From Phytoactinopolyspora mesophila (GTDB lineage Bacteria > Actinomycetota > Actinomycetes > Jiangellales > Jiangellaceae), in NCBI RefSeq assembly GCF_010122465.1, contig NZ_WLZY01000004.1, forward strand, positions 124,001-188,000: 64,000 nt of DNA, written 5' to 3'. The first letter of the stretch is position 1; each line of letters opens with the position of its first letter. Shown here in pieces: positions 44,321 to 53,058 of the stretch. Under the pieces are notes generated by a model, which searched no databases, was not told the origin of the DNA, and was given only the letters and a program-made list of their open reading frames with translations. A program made the position numbers and the translations under genes.

Positions 44321-44359
44321 GGCAGCGCCAGGGCGCAGCACAATGCCAGCAACCCATTC

Positions 44360-44448
44360 GGTGATCGTGAGCGGATCGGCGCGTACGCCGGCGCCGAAAT
44401 GTACTATTTGTGGTCTTGGCAGCAGCAATAAACCGCTAACGATCACCG
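44360..44448. repeat. Palindromic intergenic element, copy 3 (CGGTGATCGT ends)
   Basis: The 16-bp arms CGGTGATCGTGAGCGG (44360-44375) and CCGCTAACGATCACCG (44433-44448) pair with one mismatch. The 57-bp centre holds its own GC hairpin (GGCGC around 44378-44395). Outer sequence matches the other two elements. Confidence 0.8.
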
Positions 44449-44519
44449 GAGTCGGGGCCGGGATCGGTTCTGGGTAGAACTGGCGCCGGAAGGCTCGCTA
44501 CCGGGGAGAGGGCCTGGGC

Positions 44520-46781
44520 TTACTCGGCCTTCTCCGCGAGGGCGTCGCGTTGTGCGGTGCCCCGCCTGACGCCCGCGAGCAGCAGCTGGGCAACGTCTAC
44601 GACGTCGACGTTCTCGCCCTGGCCGTTGGCCTGCGCTTCGGTGAGACCGTCGGACAGCATGACGCGGCAGAACGGGCAGCCCACGGCGATCGACCCGGCG
44701 CCCGCTGTGGCATCGCCGTTGGTCGCGCCGAGGGTGTTCAGTGCTTCTTCGGTGCGGTCGGTGTTGATCCGCTTGCCGATGCGCTCTTCCATCCACATGC
44801 GGGCACCACCGGCGCCACAGCAGAACGACGTGGAACCACTGCGGGGCATCTCCCGGTACTCGACTCCGGGAAGCGCGCCGACGAGCTCGCGAGGGGGTTC
44901 GTACACCTGGTTGTGCCGTCCCACGTAGCAAGGGTCGTGGTACGTGACGGATCGACCGGCGACCTCGCCCTCCGGTGGCGCCACCGGGGTGAGCTTGCCC
45001 TCGCGGACCAGCCGGTTGAGTAGCTGCGTGTGGTGGACGACCTCGAGCTCGAGGCCCAGCTGCTGGTACTCGTTCTTGAGCGTGTTGAAACAGTGTGCGC
45101 AGCTGGAGACCACACGTACGGCCTTGGTCTCGCGCAGGACCTCGACGTTTTGCAGGGCCAACTGCTGGTACAAGAACTCGTTACCGGAACGTCGTGCGGG
45201 GTCGCCGGTGCAGGTCTCGCCGTCGCCCAGGACCGCGAAGGAGACACCCGCGGTGTGCAGCAATTCGGCGACGGCTTGGCTGGTCTTCTTGGCACGGTCT
45301 TCGAAGGCGCCGGCGCAGCCGATCCAGAACAGCCAGTCGACCTCGTCGAGCGACTCGACGTCGACCCCGACCTGCTTGACTTCGAACGGCAGCGTGCTGG
45401 CCCATTCCATCCGCTTGGAGGCGTTCATGCCCCACGGATTGCCGGACTTCTCGAGGTTCTTGAACAGCCCGTTGAGCTCGTTGGGGAATTCGGTCTCGAT
45501 GAGGGTCTGATAGCGGCGCAGGTCGAGGATGTGGTCGACGTGCTCGATGTCCACCGGACACTGCTCGACGCAGGCGCCGCACATGGTGCATGACCAGAGC
45601 ACGTCGGGATCGATGACCGCTCCGCCGTGCGGGCGGGCAGGGTCGCCTTCCGTGGGCCCGACCAACGCGCGCTCGGCTTCGGCGAGGGCAGCGGCCGGGA
45701 CGTCGGCCAGCTGCTCCGGCGTGGCTTGCTCCTCGCCCATCATGTCTTTGCCTCCACCCGCCAGCAGGTAGGGGGCCTTGGTGAATGCGTGGTCGCGAAG
45801 CTGCATGATCATCAGCTTCGGTGACAGCGGCTTGTCGGTGTGCCAGGCCGGGCACTGCGACTGGCATCGCCCGCACTCGGTGCAGGTGTTGAAGTCGAGC
45901 AGGCCCTTCCAGGAGAAGTCTTCGACTCGGCCGACGCCGAGAGCGGCATCTTCGTCGAGATCGTCGATGTTCTCGAAGTCGACGGGTTCGCCCTTGACAG
46001 CCAACGGCTTCGCGGCACCGAGTGCGGGGCGGCCGTCGGCGTTGCGCTTGAAGAAGATGTTGAAGAATGCCAGCCCTCGGTGCCAGGCCACGCCCATGGT
46101 GAGGTGCCAGGAGATCACGGCGAAGAACAACCACGAGATCGTGATCTTGACGGCGGCGACGACGTGCACCGTCATCTCGACGGTGGAGGTGGCCACCCCC
46201 GAGAACGCCTCGCCGATGAAGAACGTGAAGGGGAAGTGGGAGGCATCGCCCATCAGCCGGTACTCCAGCCCGCGTAGCAGCAGGATGGAGGTGGCGATGG
46301 CGCCGATGGTGAACTCGACGTAGTACGCCTGCCAGAACGTCGAGCCGAAGAAGCGCGAACGCCGGCCCTTTTCACGCGGGTGACTCACCTGGCGGATGAC
46401 GGTGAGGGTGAGAATGCCCAGGAGAGTCAGCCAGGCGAAGGCCTCGAGCAGCCATTCCAGTGGGTGCCAGTGCCCGATGAGCGGCAGCGCGAACTCTGCG
46501 TCGAAGAGCTGACCATAGGCGGTCACGAGGGTGATGAACAGGAGGAAGAAGCCCATCGCGACGAACCAGTGCGCCACGCCCACCAGCGGTCTCTTGACCA
46601 TCTTGGTATGCCCGAAGAACTCCCGGGCGACGGTGGCGACCCGGCGGCCGGGGTGGTCGGTGCGGCCGTGCTCAGGCTGTCCTACCCGGATGACCCGCAC
46701 GATCCGGATGATGGCGTCGGTCAGCACCACGAGTGCCAGCGCGGTGACCCCAAGCGCTACGGCAACGGCGACGTATTGCAT
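44520..46781 (-). CDS. Heterodisulfide-reductase-like Fe-S oxidoreductase (Rv0338c type)
   Basis: This 753-residue protein joins an N-terminal membrane part of about six helices (NarI-like; His residues in HWFVAMG, HWHPLEW and SWHLTMGVAWH could hold haem) to a cytoplasmic electron-transfer part. That part has two [4Fe-4S] motifs (CTECGRCQSQCP and CTMCGACVEQCP) and two CCG domains (SCAHCFNTLKNEY, CYVGRH, FCCGAGGARMW, GCPFCRVM). This is the architecture of mycobacterial Rv0338c. It probably passes electrons between a cytoplasmic donor or disulfide and the quinone pool; the physiological substrate is not settled. Confidence 0.9.
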   Translation of the reverse strand: MQYVAVAVALGVTALALVVLTDAIIRIVRVIRVGQPEHGRTDHPGRRVATVAREFFGHTKMVKRPLVGVAHWFVAMGFFLLFITLVTAYGQLFDAEFALPLIGHWHPLEWLLEAFAWLTLLGILTLTVIRQVSHPREKGRRSRFFGSTFWQAYYVEFTIGAIATSILLLRGLEYRLMGDASHFPFTFFIGEAFSGVATSTVEMTVHVVAAVKITISWLFFAVISWHLTMGVAWHRGLAFFNIFFKRNADGRPALGAAKPLAVKGEPVDFENIDDLDEDAALGVGRVEDFSWKGLLDFNTCTECGRCQSQCPAWHTDKPLSPKLMIMQLRDHAFTKAPYLLAGGGKDMMGEEQATPEQLADVPAAALAEAERALVGPTEGDPARPHGGAVIDPDVLWSCTMCGACVEQCPVDIEHVDHILDLRRYQTLIETEFPNELNGLFKNLEKSGNPWGMNASKRMEWASTLPFEVKQVGVDVESLDEVDWLFWIGCAGAFEDRAKKTSQAVAELLHTAGVSFAVLGDGETCTGDPARRSGNEFLYQQLALQNVEVLRETKAVRVVSSCAHCFNTLKNEYQQLGLELEVVHHTQLLNRLVREGKLTPVAPPEGEVAGRSVTYHDPCYVGRHNQVYEPPRELVGALPGVEYREMPRSGSTSFCCGAGGARMWMEERIGKRINTDRTEEALNTLGATNGDATAGAGSIAVGCPFCRVMLSDGLTEAQANGQGENVDVVDVAQLLLAGVRRGTAQRDALAEKAE

Positions 46782-46861
46782 CGAGGGCAGGCTCCCTTCA
46801 AATGTTCCTCTGCCGGAAGGATATGTTCGATCCGGCAGAAACTAGACTACCCGCCAGTAAC

Positions 46862-47437
46862 TTAGATGTCCGCCCGGTGGAAACTCAGAAACGAACGGCT
46901 CGGGGTGGGGCCGCGTTGACCCTGGTAGCGCGAACCATACCGACCGGAACCGTACGGCTCCTCCGCTGGGCTGCTCAGGGCGAAGAAACACAGCTGCCCG
47001 ATCTTCATGCCCGGCCACAGCTTCATCGGAAGCGTGGCGACATTCGACAGCTCCAGTGTGACGTGGCCGTTGAATCCGGGATCGATGAAACCGGCCGTCG
47101 AGTGTGTGAGCAGGCCCAGCCGGCCCAACGAGGACTTTCCTTCGAGCCTGGCGGCGACATCCTCGGCCAGCGTCACGACTTCGAGGGTGGATGCCAGCAC
47201 GAACTCACCGGGATGCAAGATGAACGCCTCGCCCTGCACCGGCTCGACGAGCCGGGTCAGGTCAGGTTGTTCCTCCGACGGGTCGATATGCGGATACCGG
47301 TGGTTCTCGAAGACCCGGAAGTACCGGTCGAGCCGCACATCGATGCTCGACGGCTGCACCATGTCAGGATCGTAGGGATCCAGCGCCACCCGTTTGTTCT
47401 CGACGGCGGCTTTGATGTCCCGATCCGAAAGCAGCAT
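46862..47437 (-). CDS. dcd: dCTP deaminase (possibly bifunctional dCTP deaminase/dUTPase)
   Basis: This 191-residue protein has [13 protein letters not shown] at the N-terminus, [49 protein letters not shown] with the catalytic Glu, and a [13 protein letters not shown]-terminus. It deaminates dCTP toward dUMP synthesis. The mycobacterial homologue also hydrolyses dUTP, so the actinobacterial protein may do both. It lies 80 bp downstream of the Fe-S protein's start, on the same strand. Confidence 0.95.
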   Translation of the reverse strand: MLLSDRDIKAAVENKRVALDPYDPDMVQPSSIDVRLDRYFRVFENHRYPHIDPSEEQPDLTRLVEPVQGEAFILHPGEFVLASTLEVVTLAEDVAARLEGKSSLGRLGLLTHSTAGFIDPGFNGHVTLELSNVATLPMKLWPGMKIGQLCFFALSSPAEEPYGSGRYGSRYQGQRGPTPSRSFLSFHRADI

Positions 47438-47486
47438 GCTCGGACGATACCGAACTGTGGAAGCCAGGGCGACACCGATGTGCCGG

Positions 47487-48185
47487 TCAGCAGGGGGTGT
47501 CGTCCTCGATGAGGTCGTCGCTGACCATCCACTCCCCGAGCTGGGCGTCGACAGTGGCACTGATGACAGCCGTGGCGTTGCCCTGTGCGCCGCGTATGGC
47601 GTGTTCACCTTCGTCGTCGATATAGGTGAGATCGGTGCCGTCGAGACAGCCACCCAGGAGCACGTAGATCTCGTCGCTGTGTTCGACTTCGAGGTGGACG
47701 ACGAGTTCACCGCTGTAGCGTAGTCCGTTCTCTGCTTGGTAGTCGATTGAGCTCTCGAGGCTCTCCGCCAACGCCGGGTAGGCGAGATCTTCGATTCGCT
47801 CGTCGAACTCGACCTCACGTTGGGCTGTGCGCCGTTCGCGGAGGTACTCGATGTATACGGCTACGGCTTGCGCGGCCTCTTCGGGAATCTCGTCGGGTTC
47901 GACAATTGTCAGGCCGGCCTCGGGAAATTCGTGTGTCTGTCCCCCGAGGCTCATTTCGCCGGCGTTGTCCGGCGGCGCGGTCTCGGTAGTGTCGGCGCTT
48001 TGTGTCCGTTCGCCGCCCTTGGTTGGTTCACCGTGTTCGGGCTCCGGCGTCGAATCGTCCGCCACCGTGCTGGGCGGATCGGTAGCGTCCAGCCCAACGG
48101 GCTCTGCGGAGTTGCCGGAACAACTCGTTGCCGCAAGCACACACAACGCCGCAGCGAGCAGGGGCATGCGCAACCGATGTGCCAT
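47487..48185 (-). CDS. Hypothetical lipoprotein
   Basis: ATG 48185, with GGAG 5 nt upstream, starts a 232-residue protein with a lipoprotein signal (LCVLAATSC, Cys at residue 22). A Ser/Thr/Glu/Pro-rich linker (about 25-85) and an alpha/beta domain follow, with [23 protein letters not shown] and a conserved Cys-Leu-Asp-Gly-Thr turn ([15 protein letters not shown]). The fold resembles small NTF2-like exported proteins, but this is not certain. It lies just after another exported protein gene on the same strand. Confidence 0.75.
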   Translation of the reverse strand: MAHRLRMPLLAAALCVLAATSCSGNSAEPVGLDATDPPSTVADDSTPEPEHGEPTKGGERTQSADTTETAPPDNAGEMSLGGQTHEFPEAGLTIVEPDEIPEEAAQAVAVYIEYLRERRTAQREVEFDERIEDLAYPALAESLESSIDYQAENGLRYSGELVVHLEVEHSDEIYVLLGGCLDGTDLTYIDDEGEHAIRGAQGNATAVISATVDAQLGEWMVSDDLIEDDTPC

Positions 48186-48204
48186 GCTCACTCCACCCTC
48201 TCGA

Positions 48205-49233
48205 TCAACCGGTGACTCTGGCTTGCACCTCGGCTACCGGCACGAGGAACTCTTGCTGGGTGGTCTGGGGATCCAGGGGTCCCTGTAGCTCGTCGTTGAA
48301 GAACCACTCGACCGACCAATGGCTCTGGGCTTGTACCCGGGTTGTCTGACCAGGCTGGTTGGCACTGGACCGGCGGAACTCCAGGAAGCAGTCGGACGTT
48401 GCGCCGGGAGCCCATGCAATGCCGAACCCGTCACAGACGACGGACTCTGCTGTGGCCGCGGAGAACCCCATCTCGCTCAGAACCGCGTCGACCGTGGCGC
48501 GGTTGCCGGCCGCCTCGGCGTGGACCTCGAGGTCCACTGGCCCGTCGTCGAGCCAGAACCAGGTGGGCATGTTGACCAGCGTCGCGCCGTCGCCTTGCCG
48601 TTGCGGGTTCCAGGAGACTTCAGGCGCAGGCAGTTCCAGGGCATCATGGGCAGCCTCGAGCAGGAACTCCGGCGGGATGTCTGGAACTGGGATCGGATCT
48701 CCGGGAAACACGTAGGTCACCGGATTGTTTTCGGTGAACTCGATAGCCTCGTCGAGGCTGACTCCCGCGCAGCCGGTGTCCCACCAGTTGCCTTCATCTT
48801 CGTCCTTGTACTCTTCGAGCATTTCCAGCGTCCATTTTCCCCCGCCTGTCGGTCCCCCTGTGAAGGAGGAGCGCTGGGCATAGGCTTCCGCACCGGAGTG
48901 CGGAAGCTCGAAGTAATAACACGGTGGCCTGGACCACACCGTGTTTCCCGGGATCTCGTAGCCATCTTCACCGGCTGTGGTGCCGGATCCCCAGACATTC
49001 ACGCTGAGGTAGCCTTGCCGGGCGTCGCCATGGCCACCGTTGTCGTCACAGACTCCGAAGGAGCACCGAGAGCTTGGAGGTTCCGCAGCCATCTCTGCGG
49101 CGGCGGGCTCTGTGGTGGTGAGCGACAAGCCCGACACCAATGCGATGCCCAGCGCACTTGCCGACAACGTTTTGGCCCCCGACTTGTTTGGGGCCGAGGG
49201 GCTCCTGCTGCTCACGTGTGCTGTCCGTGGCAT
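48205..49233 (-). CDS. Secreted hypothetical protein
   Basis: AGGAG lies 4 nt before ATG 49233. The 342-residue protein has a basic N-terminus and a signal segment (about residues 24-46, SALGIALVSGLSLTTTEPAAA). A mature part with paired cysteines (RCSFGVCDDNGG, PPCYYFELP, DTGCAGVSL, VVCDGFG, SDCFLEF) follows, suggesting disulfides outside the cell. Trp/Tyr-rich stretches (MPTWFWLDDGP, HWSVEWFFND) resemble ATP/GTP-binding-named secreted proteins common in actinomycetes. I cannot assign a function. It is 19 bp upstream of a lipoprotein gene. Confidence 0.78.
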   Translation of the reverse strand: MPRTAHVSSRSPSAPNKSGAKTLSASALGIALVSGLSLTTTEPAAAEMAAEPPSSRCSFGVCDDNGGHGDARQGYLSVNVWGSGTTAGEDGYEIPGNTVWSRPPCYYFELPHSGAEAYAQRSSFTGGPTGGGKWTLEMLEEYKDEDEGNWWDTGCAGVSLDEAIEFTENNPVTYVFPGDPIPVPDIPPEFLLEAAHDALELPAPEVSWNPQRQGDGATLVNMPTWFWLDDGPVDLEVHAEAAGNRATVDAVLSEMGFSAATAESVVCDGFGIAWAPGATSDCFLEFRRSSANQPGQTTRVQAQSHWSVEWFFNDELQGPLDPQTTQQEFLVPVAEVQARVTG

Positions 49234-49329
49234 GGGTCTCCTCATCAGGCCTTGGCTCGCAGTCACGCGCGTCCGAGGACGGCAACGACATCGATTAGAA
49301 CCTAACAGAAGACATGACCGCCGAAAAGG

Positions 49330-49369
49330 ACGTTCCCTGTCTCACGTGTGACCGTGAGACAGGGAACGT
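49330..49369 (-). terminator. Strong stem-loop terminator of the betaine transporter operon
   Basis: ACGTTCCCTGTCTCAC (49330-49345) and its exact complement (49354-49369) form a 16-bp stem with an 8-nt loop. It starts 25 nt after the proX-like stop codon. There is no T-run, as is common for actinobacterial terminators. Confidence 0.85.
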
Positions 49370-49393
49370 GTACTGATCTTCAGCCGCTGCTGG

Positions 49394-50458
49394 TTACAGC
49401 GTGCCGGCCTTGAGACTGTCGACGAAGTCCTGGTTGTCGGCGATCCACTCGGCGACAGCCGCCTCGTGGTCGCCACCGTCGTAGTGGTCCTCGCTGAACA
49501 TGATGTTCTCCAGTTCGGCGAGTTCGTCGGTTGTCATGGAGAAGTTGCGGAGCATCTGCGCCACATTCGGGTAGTCGGCCTCGAAGCCGGACCGGCCGAA
49601 GTTGTAGATGTACTCCGTCTCACCCAGCGCGCCCTCGGGGTCTTCGAGGTCACGGATCGGGAACGCGTCGTACGCCCAGTGCGGGTGCCACAGGGTCACC
49701 ACGACGTTCTCGCCGGCATCGAGCGAGGCCTGAAGCTGCGCCAGCATCGCTGGAGTGGACGAGTCGAGGAAGGCCCAGCCGCCATCCGCGAGCTCGTAGG
49801 TCGGGAAGACCTCGTTCTCGGTGATGTCGGTCAAGCCAGCGCCGGCGTCGATGCCGTAAACGGCCGAACCGTCGAACTCGTCGGCGTAGTCGGCCAGCTC
49901 GGCCAGCGACTGAACAGGCGCGTCCTCGTTGACGGCGATGGTCAGCTTGGCATTGTCGTACCAGCAGCCCAGGCTCTCCATGTCGTCGCCGTACTCGTCG
50001 AGGTACTGCGGGTGCGTGACGGGCAGCCAGCCATCGGTCATGAAGTCGATGTCGCCGGCCGCGACGCCCGCGTAGGTGACACCGGCCTCGAGTTCTTCGA
50101 ACGACACGGAGTAACCCATGTCCTCGAGAACCGCCTGGAACAGGTAAGCAGACGCGTACGACTCGTCCCAGCCGTCGAAGATCCCGATGACGAGGTCGGT
50201 CTCGTCATCACCGGTTCCCTCCGGGTCGGGAATCTCTGCGGCACCTTCAGTGGTGTCGCAGGGCGCCCATTCCGTGGCGGCTACGTCGTCGTCTTCGTCT
50301 GGGTCGTCTTCGTCGGGTTCGTCCTCGTCCGGGTCTTCTTCACCCGGCGCGGTGACGTCGGCGTCGTCGGCGGCGTCGTCGTCCGCGCCGCAGGCGGCGA
50401 GTACGAGCCCGCCCGCGACGAGGCCAGCGGCCAGTGCGGTGAGCTTGGACTTTCGCAT
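49394..50458 (-). CDS. proX: Glycine betaine/proline ABC transporter substrate-binding lipoprotein
   Basis: This 354-residue lipoprotein (LVLAAC, Cys23) has a remarkably acidic linker of Asp/Glu/Pro repeats (about residues 35-60), then an OpuAC-type domain (about 85-350: VIGIFDGWDESYASAYLFQAVLEDMGY, GDIDFMTDGWLPVTH, VVVTLWHPHWAYDAFPIRDLEDP). Trp residues in DGW and HWAY are of the kind that cage quaternary ammonium groups. It is the last gene of the ATPase-permease-binding protein operon, followed by a strong terminator. The likely substrate is glycine betaine or a related osmolyte. Confidence 0.92.
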   Translation of the reverse strand: MRKSKLTALAAGLVAGGLVLAACGADDDAADDADVTAPGEEDPDEDEPDEDDPDEDDDVAATEWAPCDTTEGAAEIPDPEGTGDDETDLVIGIFDGWDESYASAYLFQAVLEDMGYSVSFEELEAGVTYAGVAAGDIDFMTDGWLPVTHPQYLDEYGDDMESLGCWYDNAKLTIAVNEDAPVQSLAELADYADEFDGSAVYGIDAGAGLTDITENEVFPTYELADGGWAFLDSSTPAMLAQLQASLDAGENVVVTLWHPHWAYDAFPIRDLEDPEGALGETEYIYNFGRSGFEADYPNVAQMLRNFSMTTDELAELENIMFSEDHYDGGDHEAAVAEWIADNQDFVDSLKAGTL

Positions 50459-50504
50459 TGTTCCTCTCCCCTAACTTGTTATGTGACTTGCACGGTCCGG
50501 GTGC

Positions 50505-51386
50505 TTAGTCCCGGACTCGGCTGGCTCGGACCACAGGGGCGCGATCAGCGAGCGCAGCGACAACTCGGTCCAGATAGATGGCCAGTATGACGATCGCCAG
50601 ACCTCCTTCCACACCGAGTGACAGATCAACGCGGGTGAGCGAGGATCGGACCTCGCGGCCGAGGCCATGGGCCCCGATGAATGCGGTCAGCACCACCATG
50701 GACAAGGCCAGCATGATGACCTGGTTGATGCCGGCCATGATGGTCGGCATGGCCAGTGGCAGCTGGATCTGCCGCAGAATACGCCGCGGTGTCGAGCCGA
50801 AGGCCAGCCCGGCCTCTACCACCTCGGCATCTACCTGCCGGATCGCCAGCTCGGTGAACCGGACACCCGGAGGCATGGCGAAGACGATCGTGGCGACGAT
50901 ACCGCCGGTCACACCGACGCCGAACGCGACGATCGCCGGAACCAGATAGACCAGCGGCGGCATGGTCTGCATGAAATCGAGGACCGGCCGCACAGCGTTG
51001 CTGACCGACGACGATTTCGCGGCCCAGATGCCGATTGGGATGGATAGTGCGACGGCGAGGCCGGCGGCGACCAGCACCATCGCCAGGGTGTACATCGCCT
51101 CGCTCCATTGATCGACCGCAGCGATGATGTAGAACCCGACGACGGTGACAACCGCGAGTTTCCACGACCGTACGCCCCACGCCAGCGCGGCGAACAGGGC
51201 GATCATGATGAGGAAGTGGGGCGTCTCGAGTACCGTGTCCATGGCATCGAACGCACCTTCGAGGCCGTTCTGAATGCCGTCGAAGACCACGGAGAAGGTG
51301 CTGACGATCCACCTGATCCCGTCCTCGATCCGGTCACCGAGGTCGATGCGCGGATCGAGCGGGTCGAACGATTCAGTTCTGAACAC
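50505..51386 (-). CDS. proW: Glycine betaine/proline ABC transporter permease
   Basis: The 293-residue protein starts with GTG 51386, only 2 bp after the ATPase gene stop. It has a soluble N-terminal segment, then about six helices with the ProW/OpuAB signature (AAKSSSVSNAVRPVLDFMQTMPPLVYLVPAIVAFGVG) and an EAA-like loop (EAGLAFGSTPRRILRQIQLPLAMPTIMAGINQVIMLALSMVV). It forms the membrane channel of the osmoprotectant importer. Confidence 0.94.
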   Translation of the reverse strand: MFRTESFDPLDPRIDLGDRIEDGIRWIVSTFSVVFDGIQNGLEGAFDAMDTVLETPHFLIMIALFAALAWGVRSWKLAVVTVVGFYIIAAVDQWSEAMYTLAMVLVAAGLAVALSIPIGIWAAKSSSVSNAVRPVLDFMQTMPPLVYLVPAIVAFGVGVTGGIVATIVFAMPPGVRFTELAIRQVDAEVVEAGLAFGSTPRRILRQIQLPLAMPTIMAGINQVIMLALSMVVLTAFIGAHGLGREVRSSLTRVDLSLGVEGGLAIVILAIYLDRVVAALADRAPVVRASRVRD

Positions 51387-51388
51387 GA

Positions 51389-52711
51389 TCAGGCCCCCGT
51401 CGAATCCGGCGTTACCGTGCGGCCAATGTCAGGCCCTGGACCGGGTACCGGTTCGGCATGGTCGGCATCGGGTTGGCCGATCGGTTCAGTCTCGTCCGGT
51501 GCCGGCACTGCTTCACCCGTGTGGACGACGTCGGCGATGCTTGCCATGGCGTTCAGCAGCGTGACCCGCGGAACGACGCCGACCAGTCGCTTCTCGTCGT
51601 CGATCACCGCGAGCGGCAGCGGGGATTCGGCTGCGGGCGCGAACAGATCGACCATGTAGGTGTCTTGATGGACCGATGCGACGTTCGAGTCGATGACCCC
51701 GTCGAGCGACGTGTCGCCGCGCTGGACCGCACTGACGACATCCTTGTCGTAGACCACGCCATGCAGTTTGTTGTCCCTGCGGCCAACGGCGAAAGCCGCA
51801 CTCATCTGCTTCTCCCGCATCGCATGCTGTGCCTCTCGGGGCCCTGCCTGTGCATTAACCACATATTGCGCCGGTTCCATGACACTGGAAGCAGTGAGTA
51901 CCCGGGTGCGGTCGACGTCGGCGACGAACTGAGCAACGTAGTCGTTGGCGGGATCGTTCAGCACCTCCTCGGCAGAGCCGATCTGGACGATGCGGCCATC
52001 GCGCATGACGGCGATCCGGTCGCCAAGGCGCATCGCCTCGTTGAGGTCGTGTGTGATGAAGACGATGGTCTTGTTCAGCGAACTCTGCAGCTGAACCAGC
52101 TGATCCTGCATTTCACGTTTGATCAGCGGGTCGAGTGCCGAGAATGCCTCGTCCATCAGCATGATGTCGCTGCCTGCGGCCAGCGCACGCGCGAGCCCGA
52201 CCCGCTGTTTCATACCACCTGAAAGCTGTACGGGGAACTTGTCCTCCCAGCCAGCCAGCCCGACCATCTCCAGCGCTTCGGCCGCCTTGGTGAATCGTTC
52301 TTCTTTGTCCATGCCCTGGATGTCGAGGGCATAGGCGGCGTTCTGGAGCACCGTGCGGTGCGGCAGCAGAGCGAAGTGCTGGAAGACCATGCTGATCTTC
52401 TCTTTGCGCACCTTGCGCAGTTCGGCGTCGCTGACGTTGGCGATGTCGATGCCGTCGATATAGACATGCCCGTCGGTGGTTTCCCACAGACCGTTGAGCA
52501 TGCGGATGAGTGTGGACTTGCCAGACCCGGACAGCCCCATGACGACGAAGATCTCGCCGGGCTGGACCTCGAAGCTCGCGTCGATGACGGCTGCCGTCGC
52601 ACCGAGCTTGGCAACGTCCTCGCGGCTAGCTCCTTCCTTGAGTTGACGCACTGCCTGGTCGGCCTTGCGGCCGAACACCTTGTACAGGCCTTCCGCGCGA
52701 ACCGCGGCCAA
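51389..52711 (-). CDS. proV: Glycine betaine/proline ABC transporter ATP-binding protein
   Basis: The protein has Walker A GLSGSGKST, the ABC signature LSGGMKQRVGLARALA, Walker B IMLMDEAFSALD and a switch His (ITHDLNEAMRLGDRIAVMRDG). A C-terminal tandem CBS region (about 290-405) senses ionic strength in this family, and an acidic/Pro tail closes it. The TTG at 52711 (LAAVRAEGLYKVFGRK) aligns with the usual start and has GGAGAG about 8 nt upstream; GTG 52738 or ATG 52768 would add 9 or 19 residues. It is the first gene of the operon, 440 residues from TTG. Confidence 0.92.
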   Translation of the reverse strand: MAAVRAEGLYKVFGRKADQAVRQLKEGASREDVAKLGATAAVIDASFEVQPGEIFVVMGLSGSGKSTLIRMLNGLWETTDGHVYIDGIDIANVSDAELRKVRKEKISMVFQHFALLPHRTVLQNAAYALDIQGMDKEERFTKAAEALEMVGLAGWEDKFPVQLSGGMKQRVGLARALAAGSDIMLMDEAFSALDPLIKREMQDQLVQLQSSLNKTIVFITHDLNEAMRLGDRIAVMRDGRIVQIGSAEEVLNDPANDYVAQFVADVDRTRVLTASSVMEPAQYVVNAQAGPREAQHAMREKQMSAAFAVGRRDNKLHGVVYDKDVVSAVQRGDTSLDGVIDSNVASVHQDTYMVDLFAPAAESPLPLAVIDDEKRLVGVVPRVTLLNAMASIADVVHTGEAVPAPDETEPIGQPDADHAEPVPGPGPDIGRTVTPDSTGA

Positions 52712-53058
52712 AACCTCACCTCTCCGTTCGTTGGCCACGCGACACACCGGGTTCACCGGATCGGGCACCTCGGGTGCCGAACTGGCAGCCCGTGAGCCAC
52801 GCGACTCGTCGACAAGCCGGGGTTTGACCTACGCTCGCATACAGCGACGCGATGACATCGCCACGCACCATCGATCAGGCGATGACTGGGTTGGGCGTCA
52901 CCACCCGACCAGTCCGGGCAACCCCGCCTTTGTCCTGGTCCACTGCCCAACGCTATACGACCGGTTTACCTGGTCGCACGCACCGGGGCAGCGCGGACCC
53001 CACAATGTGGGGTGATCGAGACTAGATCGCAACCAGTTGTCTCACGTGACGGAACGGC
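52712..53058. other. Intergenic region upstream of the betaine transporter operon
   Basis: No coding sequence is supported in these 347 bp. The region should hold the operon promoter. The one clear structure is a small palindrome, ACCCCACA/TGTGGGGT at 52997-53013 with a 1-nt centre, lying between the end of the FtsX-type permease gene and the promoter region; it may be an operator. Confidence 0.5.
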
